Positions 22,095 to 29,291 of a stretch of DNA of 32,960 nucleotides are shown here, piece by piece. The stretch comes from a bacterium (GTDB lineage Bacteria > Patescibacteriota > Minisyncoccia > UBA6257 > GWB1-50-10). The stretch lies in assembly GCA_027310235.1 (NCBI GenBank), contig DAIDBF010000049.1, positions 1 through 32,960 on the forward strand. The letters are read 5' to 3'. The position numbers and the translations under genes were made by a program. Within the stretch, counting starts at the first letter, position 1. Every line of letters starts with the position of its first letter. Under the pieces are notes generated by a model. It was given only the letters and a program-made list of their open reading frames with translations. It made no database searches and was not told the origin of the DNA.

Positions 22095-23858
22095 ATGCAA
22101 GAGACGAAACAGTGTCAGAATTGCAAGAATGAGTTTGTCATCGAACCGAACGATTTCTTATTTTACGAGCGCATACAAGTACCGCCGCCGACGTTTTGCC
22201 CGGAATGCAGGGAGCAGAGAAGAATCGCCTGGAGAAACGAGCGTGCGCTCTATAAGAGAAAATGCGACTTGTGCGGCGAGTCGGTCGTCTCGCGTGTCTC
22301 GCCAGACAAACCATATCCGATGTACTGCAAGAAATGCTGGTGGGGCGACACGTGGAGCCCCTTCTCTTACGGGAGGGAGTATGACTTCTCGCGTCCCTTT
22401 TTCGAGCAGTTCAAGGAGCTCCTGTATGCGACGCCGCATGTCTCGATCCTGAACCTGAATACCGTAAACAGCGAGTGGGTAAATCAGGAAACCGACGACA
22501 AGAACTGCTATCTGAACGTGGGCGGGCATTACAACGAGGATTCCGCCTACAACACCTACTCCCTTTACACCAAGGATTCTCTCGACAACTTCTGGCTTTT
22601 GAACGGCGAGCTCGCATACGAAAACATGAACTGCGAGAAGTGCTACCGCATTCTAGGATCGAGGGATTGCTCCGATTCGCAAAACATCGCCTTCTCCTTC
22701 GATTGTAGGAACTGCTCGGACTGTCTCGGATGCGCGGGACTCAGAAACAAACAATACTACATCTTCAATGAGTCGCATTCGAAGGAGTCGTACGAGAAGT
22801 TTTTGGAAGAACACCCACTGAGTTCATATAAGCATTTTTGCGAATTACGTGCCCGCGCGGCAGTATTTTGGAACACCATTCCTCATCGTTTCGCGTCCAT
22901 CCTAAGATCAAGTGAGGTGAGTGGAAACCACATCACCAATTCGAAGCGAGTATTCAACTCCTGGGACGTAGAAGACAGCGAGGATGCGAAGTACATCTAC
23001 ATCGGAGGATGGCTTCGCGACAGCTACGATGAGAGTGCGCATGGGGCGTCCGAGTTGAGTTATGAGTGCGCAAGCGGCGGGGGGGTATATGATTCGAAGT
23101 TCTGCGTTTTCTGCATGAGCGGCGATCCTTTGAAAAAGATACACTCGTCCGATATTGAGTATTGCTACTCCATAATCGACAGCAAAAACTGTTTCGGGTG
23201 CGCCAATTTGAGAAACGGGGAGTATTGTATTTTGAACAAGAAGTATACGAAAGAGGAGTACGAGGCGCTTCTTCCGAAGATACGACAGCATATGATGGAG
23301 ATGCCGTATCAAGGGAAGAATGGACGGGAGTACCGATACGGAGAATTTTTCCCGATTGAGTTTGCCCCTTATGGTTATAACGAGACCGCGGCGCAGGACT
23401 ACTATCCGCTCGCGAAGGAAGAAGCGATCGAAAAAGGATATTCGTGGTGCGATTACGAGTCGGACGCGAAGTACGAATTTTCGGACTATACGATTCCGGA
23501 CGATATCAAAGACGTGAAAGACGATATTCTTCAGAAAATTCTGAAGTGCGAAGTGTCGTGGAAACCCTATCGCCTCGTTCCTATGGAACTGGAGTTTTAT
23601 AGGAGAATGAACCTCCCGATTCCTCGCGTCTCGCCGCTCGAGCGTCATAATGCGAGAATGAGGAAACTTCTTCCGCGTAAGCTTTTTGAAAGAACATGTG
23701 AATGTAACGGATCATCTTCGGAACGCGGCGGATATAAGAATCTCACCTCCCACGTTCACGGTGTGGGCAGGTGTCCGAATGCGGTGAAAACGCCTTACGC
23801 CCCCGATCGGGGAGAAATCGTGTACTGTGAATTATGTTACCAAGCCGAGGTGGCATAG
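22095..23858 (+). CDS. Tandem zinc-ribbon/Cys-rich repeat protein, paralogue 2
   Basis: 587 residues. Ribbon 1 (C7/C10, C35/C38) and ribbon 2 (C57/C60, C78/C81) are intact. The middle carries the same two FGCxxLRNxxYxIxN motifs (GCAGLRNKQYYIFNESHSKESYE and GCANLRNGEYCILNKKYTKEEYE) and YGEFFP / YNETAAQDYYPLAKEEA. The C-terminal mirror ribbon has decayed: CxxC is CEVS and CPxCR is SPLER, although the surrounding fold (YRLVPMELEFYRRMNLPIPR) is kept. The terminal block HVHGVGRCPNA and YCELCYQAEVA is present. It starts 33 bases after paralogue 1 without a ribosome-binding site. A 41-bp repeat begins at its stop codon. Function unknown. Confidence 0.85.
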   Translation: MQETKQCQNCKNEFVIEPNDFLFYERIQVPPPTFCPECREQRRIAWRNERALYKRKCDLCGESVVSRVSPDKPYPMYCKKCWWGDTWSPFSYGREYDFSRPFFEQFKELLYATPHVSILNLNTVNSEWVNQETDDKNCYLNVGGHYNEDSAYNTYSLYTKDSLDNFWLLNGELAYENMNCEKCYRILGSRDCSDSQNIAFSFDCRNCSDCLGCAGLRNKQYYIFNESHSKESYEKFLEEHPLSSYKHFCELRARAAVFWNTIPHRFASILRSSEVSGNHITNSKRVFNSWDVEDSEDAKYIYIGGWLRDSYDESAHGASELSYECASGGGVYDSKFCVFCMSGDPLKKIHSSDIEYCYSIIDSKNCFGCANLRNGEYCILNKKYTKEEYEALLPKIRQHMMEMPYQGKNGREYRYGEFFPIEFAPYGYNETAAQDYYPLAKEEAIEKGYSWCDYESDAKYEFSDYTIPDDIKDVKDDILQKILKCEVSWKPYRLVPMELEFYRRMNLPIPRVSPLERHNARMRKLLPRKLFERTCECNGSSSERGGYKNLTSHVHGVGRCPNAVKTPYAPDRGEIVYCELCYQAEVA

Positions 23859-23898
23859 TTATCCCCAATATTATCGAGGCCCGGCCTCGATAGATTGA
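23858..23898. repeat. 41-bp direct repeat with internal palindrome, copy 1
   Basis: Identical to 31086-31126. The core is TATCGAGGCC-C-GGCCTCGATA, a 10-bp-arm inverted repeat. It begins at the last base of the paralogue 2 stop. It has no T-tract, so it is not a classical terminator. Confidence 0.75.
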
Positions 23899-23909
23899 GA
23901 ACACATCAT

Positions 23910-24029
23910 ATGAACCAAGAAGCCAAAATCTGCCAAAACTCCGACGCTCCGACGAACACGTCGGAGGTCGGAGCCCCGACCCGAAGGCGTCGGGGTTGTG
24001 AAGCGTGCTATCAAAGCGAAGTCATATGA
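23910..24029 (+). pseudogene. Remnant of a seventh zinc-ribbon paralogue (39 codons)
   Basis: The short ORF begins MNQEAKICQN, the exact N-terminal signature of paralogues 3 and 5, and ends GCEACYQSEVI, the exact C-terminal signature of the family. The roughly 550 residues between are gone. They are replaced by 19 codons that form two DNA hairpins: 23939-23973 (CTCCGAC/GTCGGAG outside CTCCGACG-AACA-CGTCGGAG) and 23974-23995 (CCCCGAC/GTCGGGG). Both ends remain in one open frame. It is most simply an internal deletion bridged by a palindromic element. It could still be translated into a mini-peptide holding CxxCY, but a zinc site would lack partners. Confidence 0.75.
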
Positions 24030-24033
24030 CAGG

Positions 24034-24053
24034 TGCTATGCTATAGCATAGCA
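24034..24053. repeat. Perfect 20-bp palindrome between remnant and paralogue 3
   Basis: TGCTATGCTATAGCATAGCA is exactly self-complementary and lies 5 bases after the remnant's stop. A homologous palindrome with compensating changes lies at 27512-27535. Confidence 0.8.
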
Positions 24054-24066
24054 GTCAAAATATCCC

Positions 24067-25719
24067 ATGAACGAAGAGAAACGAATTTGTCAAAATTGCA
24101 AACAGCCGTTCACAATTGAAATGGATTGTAAGGTTCTGTATGAAAAAATGGGTATTCCGGTACCGAAAGAATGCCACATGTGCATCTGGAAAAATCTGAT
24201 GGCGTTTTGGATCTTCGGAAAATTCAGAAAAACAACCTCGGCACTCTCTGGGAAAACCATCATTACAACGTTTTCAGAAATTACACCATTTCCACTTTAC
24301 GAGTATGAAGAATGGACATCGGATGCGTGGAATCCGTTGGAATACGGCCAGGAATATGATTTTTCGAGGCCATTTTTCGAGCAGTTTGCGGAAGTACAGC
24401 GAAGAACACCTCATCCATATAGATCGGGAACGATGAGCACGAACTGTGAATGGAGTGACGACGCGTGGAGTTGTAAAAACTGTTATCTCTGCCGCTCAAT
24501 GCTTCATTGTGAAGACCTAAGCTATGGTTATCGTACGGTAAATTGTAAGAACTCAATTGATGTCACATTCTGCTTCGATACGGAATATTCTTATGATTGC
24601 ACGTACTGCTTCAAATCATACCGTCTCCGCCACTCATTTGATGCGCGTGATTGTTTGGAAAGCGCATTTCTGTACGACTGCAGGAATGTTCGAAACTGCT
24701 TTATGTGTTGGAATTTGAGGGGAAAACAGTATCACATATTAAACCAACCATACGCAAAGGAGGAGTACTTCAAGAAAATCGGAACGTATAGACTCGACTC
24801 GCGACGTGAACTGGAAAAACTGAGACGCGAATTCGCCAATATCGTCGCTCGCGAAGTGATCCATCGCGCCGATCGCAACTTGAAAGTAGTGAACTCAACC
24901 GGTAATTTTCTCGAGGAATGTAAAAATTGTCATGAGTCATATTTTGCCCAAAAGTCGGAGAATAGTTGTTACCTCTTCCGCGGATTTGAACAACGCGAGG
25001 TTATTTATGCCGCAGGTACCATTGCAGAAAAGGCCGCACTTTCGGTAATGGATGGTTATAACTACGATACGGTTGTGACTTCTCATTGTGGAAGATGTAG
25101 GTATAGCGCATATCTCGATTATTGTGAGGAGTGTGAATATTGTTTCGGGTGCGTAGGATTAAGAAGAAAAAAATATTGCATTTTAAACAAACAATATTCG
25201 GAATCCGAGTATAACGAACTTATCAAGAAAATAAAAGCTCAGATGGTTGCCGATGATGTATGGGGAACGTTTTTCCCATACGCTCTCGCATACGGTGGTT
25301 ATAATCTCTCAACCGCTCAGATGGTTTTTCCGGAAACCCAGGAGGCAATAGAATCGAGAAGAGGAATTTGGGAAGATCTTCCTGAACAAAACTATGAAGG
25401 AATCTCAGGTGATGCAACACCTGATGTAATTGGTGATGTGGGTGATGATTTTTCAAAGCAAGCGGTCATCTGTCCGGAGACAAAGTGGCGATTCAATATA
25501 GCGCCCCAGGAACTCACGTTTTATAGGGAGTTTGGGATACCTCTTCCCAGCTTGCACCCTGATGTACGAACAAAGAATCGTATGAAACCTCTTACTATTA
25601 CTACGCCGCATCAAGGTATCTGTATCTTTTGTTCCAAACCTATAGTGCATTACTATCCTCCGGAGTGGGAATATAAGAAGATCGCATGTATGGAGTGTTA
25701 TCAAAAAGAAGTGATATGA
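24067..25719 (+). CDS. Tandem zinc-ribbon/Cys-rich repeat protein, paralogue 3
   Basis: 550 residues, the shortest intact copy. Ribbon 1 is kept (CQNCKQPF, CHMC). Ribbon 2 has lost all four cysteines (TTSALSGK and LYEYEEW in place of CDxCG and YCxKC). The middle shows NCYLCRSMLHCED, DCRNVRNCFMCWNLRGKQYHILN and YCFGCVGLRRKKYCILNKQYSESEYN. In the C-terminal mirror ribbon CxxC is CPET and CPxCR is HPDVR. The short tail version CIFCSKP then ACMECYQKEVI is shared with paralogue 5. AT content is slightly higher than in its neighbours. Its stop overlaps the ATG of paralogue 4 (ATGA), implying coupled translation. Function unknown. Confidence 0.83.
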   Translation: MNEEKRICQNCKQPFTIEMDCKVLYEKMGIPVPKECHMCIWKNLMAFWIFGKFRKTTSALSGKTIITTFSEITPFPLYEYEEWTSDAWNPLEYGQEYDFSRPFFEQFAEVQRRTPHPYRSGTMSTNCEWSDDAWSCKNCYLCRSMLHCEDLSYGYRTVNCKNSIDVTFCFDTEYSYDCTYCFKSYRLRHSFDARDCLESAFLYDCRNVRNCFMCWNLRGKQYHILNQPYAKEEYFKKIGTYRLDSRRELEKLRREFANIVAREVIHRADRNLKVVNSTGNFLEECKNCHESYFAQKSENSCYLFRGFEQREVIYAAGTIAEKAALSVMDGYNYDTVVTSHCGRCRYSAYLDYCEECEYCFGCVGLRRKKYCILNKQYSESEYNELIKKIKAQMVADDVWGTFFPYALAYGGYNLSTAQMVFPETQEAIESRRGIWEDLPEQNYEGISGDATPDVIGDVGDDFSKQAVICPETKWRFNIAPQELTFYREFGIPLPSLHPDVRTKNRMKPLTITTPHQGICIFCSKPIVHYYPPEWEYKKIACMECYQKEVI

Positions 25720-27509
25720 CCCCGGAAACGAAAACGTGTCAGAACTGTAAGGTTCAGTTCACGATAGAACCCGAGGATTTTGCGTTTTACGAGAAGATGC
25801 AAGTTCCGCCGCCCACGTGGTGCCCGATGTGTCGGATGCAGCGACGACTTGCGATACGAAACGAGCGGTATCTGTTCAAGCGGACAAGCGATTTTTCGGA
25901 AAAGGAGATATTCTCTGGGTACCCGGCATCTGCGCCGATCAAGGTGTATGAGAATGAGGTGTGGTATTCCGATGTATGGGATCCAAGGAGCTTCGCGATG
26001 GATATTGATTTCTCGAGGCCTTTCTTGGATCAACTACTGGAACTCTTCCGTAAGGTCCCCATCTACACGTTGTCTACCGCATTCGGAACGAACAGCGATT
26101 ACGCGAATAACTTCACCGGTTTCAAGAATTGCTACCTTGTGTTTGACGGCAATTATGCCGAGGACTGCATGTACGGGAGGGGCATTAATTATGCGAAAAA
26201 CTCGGTGGATAATTCTTTCCTGGATCACGTGGAAAATGCGTACGGCAACTTCTGGATTAACCGTTCATCGCACCTCATGTATTGTAGCCAGTGCGCCGAT
26301 TCGGTCGATTGTTACTTCTGCAAAAATTGCGTCGGATGTAGCGATTGTTTCGGATGTGTGAACCTGAGAAACAAGAAATATTGCTTTTTCAACAAATCGT
26401 ACCGCAAAGAGGAATACAAAAAACTCCTCGAGCAGTATAATCTCGGATCGTTTAAGGTGATAACGGAACTGGAAGAGAAAACAGGGGAGTTTTACCTGCA
26501 TTTTCCAGTGAAATTCATGGAAGGGATGAAAAACACGAATTCGAGCGGCGAGTACATGTATAACTGCAGAAACGTGCACGATTCGTACATCATTGTGGAT
26601 GCCGAGAATGTCCGTTACTCGTCGTATATGGAGATAGGTCCGATAAAAGATTGCTATGACTATACGGTATGGGGAAACAATGCGGAGCTCCTCTACGAAT
26701 GCGCGGACTGCGGGCTCGGTGTTTCAAACATGAGGTTCTGTATGGCGTGTTGGTCGGAGGTGAGGAACGCGGAGTACTCGCTCTTTTGCCAATCCTCGTC
26801 GGATATTTTCGGGTGTGTCGGACTTCGGAACGGCAAATACTCCATCCTAAATAAAGAATACGGAGAAGAGGAATATAAAATGCTTCGTGAAAAAATTATC
26901 ACGAGCATGAAAGAACTACCCTATCACGCGAACGGAACCGACTACTCATACGGAGAATTCTTCCCTCCCGCGTTTTCCGCGGTTCCTTATAATCACACGC
27001 CGGCATACGAACAATTTCCGCTTACAAAAGAAGAAGCGCTTGCGAAGGGGTATATGTGGGAAGATTCCACCGAGAAGAAGCATGAGCAGACTCTTTTATG
27101 GAGTGATCTACCCGATGCGATACAGGATGTTAAGAACGAAATAACAAAGGAGACGGTACTGTGTGAATCCTGGGAAAAGGATCGGGAAAAAGTCTCGCTT
27201 CGGAACTGCACGAAAGCGTTCCGTTTCCATCCGAACGAAATAGAGTTTTATCGGCGCTACACAACTCCGCTTCCGAGAAAATGTTCCAACTGCAGGGAAT
27301 TCGATCGTCTTCAGAAGAGGAATCCAGCGCGTCTTTATCACCGTGTCTGCCAGTGCGCCGGTGCGAAATCCGAAAACGAAGCGTACGCAAACACCACTAC
27401 TCACCAGCACGGAACGGGGAGATGCGCGAACGAATTCGAAACAAGTTATTCGCCCGACCGAAAAGAGATCATCTACTGCGAGCTGTGCTATCAATCAGAA
27501 GTCGTATGA
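25716..27509 (+). CDS. Tandem zinc-ribbon/Cys-rich repeat protein, paralogue 4
   Basis: 597 residues from the ATG at 25716, which overlaps the stop of paralogue 3. Ribbon 1 is intact (CQNCKVQF, CPMCR). Ribbon 2 has lost its cysteines as a set (TSDFSEK, VYENEVW), as in paralogue 3. The middle has NCYLVFDGNYAEDCMYG, NCVGCSDCFGCVNLRNKKYCFFNKSYRKEEYK and IFGCVGLRNGKYSILNKEYGEEEYK. The C-terminal ribbon has an insertion between its cysteines (CESWEKDREKVSLRNCTKAF) but keeps CSNCR. The long tail C-Q-C-A-G-A-K-S-E-N-E, HQHGTGRC and YCELCYQSEVV matches paralogues 2 and 6. A 24-bp palindrome follows 2 bases after its stop. Function unknown. Confidence 0.84.
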   Translation: MTPETKTCQNCKVQFTIEPEDFAFYEKMQVPPPTWCPMCRMQRRLAIRNERYLFKRTSDFSEKEIFSGYPASAPIKVYENEVWYSDVWDPRSFAMDIDFSRPFLDQLLELFRKVPIYTLSTAFGTNSDYANNFTGFKNCYLVFDGNYAEDCMYGRGINYAKNSVDNSFLDHVENAYGNFWINRSSHLMYCSQCADSVDCYFCKNCVGCSDCFGCVNLRNKKYCFFNKSYRKEEYKKLLEQYNLGSFKVITELEEKTGEFYLHFPVKFMEGMKNTNSSGEYMYNCRNVHDSYIIVDAENVRYSSYMEIGPIKDCYDYTVWGNNAELLYECADCGLGVSNMRFCMACWSEVRNAEYSLFCQSSSDIFGCVGLRNGKYSILNKEYGEEEYKMLREKIITSMKELPYHANGTDYSYGEFFPPAFSAVPYNHTPAYEQFPLTKEEALAKGYMWEDSTEKKHEQTLLWSDLPDAIQDVKNEITKETVLCESWEKDREKVSLRNCTKAFRFHPNEIEFYRRYTTPLPRKCSNCREFDRLQKRNPARLYHRVCQCAGAKSENEAYANTTTHQHGTGRCANEFETSYSPDRKEIIYCELCYQSEVV

Positions 27510-27511
27510 TA

Positions 27512-27535
27512 GGTACTATGACGCGTCATAGTACC
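27512..27535. repeat. Perfect 24-bp palindrome between paralogues 4 and 5
   Basis: Each half is GGTACTATGACG or its complement, giving an exact palindrome centred on CG. It has the same position relative to the upstream stop as the palindrome at 24034. Four of the ten aligned symmetrical pairs differ between the two, and all four are compensated. Confidence 0.82.
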
Positions 27536-27546
27536 CTTAAATGATC

Positions 27547-29250
27547 ATGAACCAAGAGAAAAGAATCTGCCAAAACTGCAAACAATCGTTTACGACAGAA
27601 CCCGAGGACTTCGCATTCTACGAGAAGATGCAAGTACCTCCGCCGACGTTTTGTTCGAAATGTCGGCTTCAGAGAAGATTAGCGTTCTTCAATATTTTTA
27701 ATCTTTACAAGCGCCCTTGTGATCTTTGTGAAAAGGATTTTATTTCGACATACAGATCGGAGGCACCATATAAAGTATATTGTCCGAAGTGTTGGTGGTC
27801 GGACAATTGGGATGTATTTAAATATGGGAGGGAATACGATTTTTCGCGCCCGTTTTTTGAACAATTCAAAGAACTGTGGCACGAGACCCCGGTTTTGGGA
27901 GTTTCAATCGATATTCCCGCGATGCAAACATCACCATACACAAATCACACGGGGCACCTCAAGAACTGCTATCTTCTCTTTCATGCGGATTACGTTGAGG
28001 ATTCGGCATATGGATTTTACCAGGTGCATAATAAATCGGTGTTCGATGCGGTTTGCGCGATGAACTGTGAGATGTGTTATGACAGCCAGAACGCGTTCAA
28101 AAATAATCGGTGCGTGGGGACACGAGGTAATGTCACAAATTCACTCGATTGCTACTTCCTCCGCGATTGCGACAACTGTCAAAATTGTTTCGCGTCCGTG
28201 AATCTCCGGAACGCGAAATTTCAGATATTTAATAAACAGTATTCAAGAGAAGGGTATTTCGAGGAACTCAAGAAATGGGATTTCGGTTCGTATAAGACCT
28301 ATTGCGAGGTGGAAAAAATGGCGCACGAACACTGGAGGGAATTCCCGCCGCGCCCGAAGTACGATGATTTCTCAGTGGATTGCACAGGAAGCTATATTTT
28401 TCAGTCGAAGAACTGCAAGGAATGTTTTGATTCAACAAACGTGCAGGACTCGAAATTCATGCTTCTCGTCGAAGACAGACCGACAAAGGATTCCTACGAT
28501 ATCTCAAGCTGGGGAAATAATATGACGCGCTGCTATGAATGCTGTAATGTCGGTGAAGACGTATCGGACGTGCGATTTTCACAGGAATCGGGACTCACGC
28601 TTATGGATGCTGAGTACTGTAAGCTCTCGACGGGATCGCATCACTTCGGATGTGTATCGGTGAAGAAAGGAGATTATGTCGTTCTGAACAAACGGTATTC
28701 GAAGGAGGCATATGAGGTGCTCACCGCGAAGATCCGCAAACACATGGATATAGTGCCATATATCGACAAGAAGAAGAGGGTATATAGGTATGGCGAGTTC
28801 TTTCCGATCGAGATTGCGCAGTTCGCCTACAATGAAACGATTGCAAATGATTTCTTCCCGATGAGTAGGGCAGAAGCGGAGTCGGATGGGTATTATTGGA
28901 ATGAACCGGAAGAGCGGAATCACATGATTACAAAATCGTACGCCGATCTTCCGGATCACATCAATGATGTGGAGGACAATGTTTTGAATGAAGTCGTTGG
29001 ATGTGAAGTATGCGGTAAGGGATACAGGATCACGCCTATGGAGCTCTCGTTTTTGCGCCAGATGCGCCTGCCACTCCCGCGCACGTGCCCCTTCTGTAGG
29101 ATCAATGAGAAGTTCAAACAATGGGTAAAGAATCTTCGTATAATTCCACGTGTGTGCGATCGATGTGGCGCGCATTTCACGACGAATTACACGAAAGAAG
29201 AAGCACCACACATTTTGTGCAAGGAATGCTATCTTAAGGAGGTAGTATGA
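27547..29250 (+). CDS. Tandem zinc-ribbon/Cys-rich repeat protein, paralogue 5
   Basis: 567 residues. I chose the ATG at 27547 because MNQEKRICQNCK then aligns with the remnant and paralogue 3; an ATG two codons upstream (27541) is also possible. Ribbon 1 (CQNC, CSKCR), ribbon 2 (CDLCEKDF, YCPKC) and the C-terminal mirror ribbon (CEVCGKGYRI, PLPRTCPFCR) are complete. The middle has DCDNCQNCFASVNLRNAKFQIFNKQYSREGYF and HHFGCVSVKKGDYVVLNKRYSKEAYE, then YGEFFP and AYNETIANDFFPM. It uses the short tail (CDRCGAHFTTNY, then LCKECYLKEVV), as in paralogue 3. There is no ribosome-binding site. Function unknown. Confidence 0.85.
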   Translation: MNQEKRICQNCKQSFTTEPEDFAFYEKMQVPPPTFCSKCRLQRRLAFFNIFNLYKRPCDLCEKDFISTYRSEAPYKVYCPKCWWSDNWDVFKYGREYDFSRPFFEQFKELWHETPVLGVSIDIPAMQTSPYTNHTGHLKNCYLLFHADYVEDSAYGFYQVHNKSVFDAVCAMNCEMCYDSQNAFKNNRCVGTRGNVTNSLDCYFLRDCDNCQNCFASVNLRNAKFQIFNKQYSREGYFEELKKWDFGSYKTYCEVEKMAHEHWREFPPRPKYDDFSVDCTGSYIFQSKNCKECFDSTNVQDSKFMLLVEDRPTKDSYDISSWGNNMTRCYECCNVGEDVSDVRFSQESGLTLMDAEYCKLSTGSHHFGCVSVKKGDYVVLNKRYSKEAYEVLTAKIRKHMDIVPYIDKKKRVYRYGEFFPIEIAQFAYNETIANDFFPMSRAEAESDGYYWNEPEERNHMITKSYADLPDHINDVEDNVLNEVVGCEVCGKGYRITPMELSFLRQMRLPLPRTCPFCRINEKFKQWVKNLRIIPRVCDRCGAHFTTNYTKEEAPHILCKECYLKEVV

Positions 29251-29291
29251 CGAGCGAGTAGTAAGTAGTTTATAGTGAGTAGGATGAGTTT

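Noticed and set aside
23858..23898. Rho-independent terminator
   Set aside because: The stem is good but no T-tract follows, and an identical copy elsewhere suggests a dispersed repeat instead.
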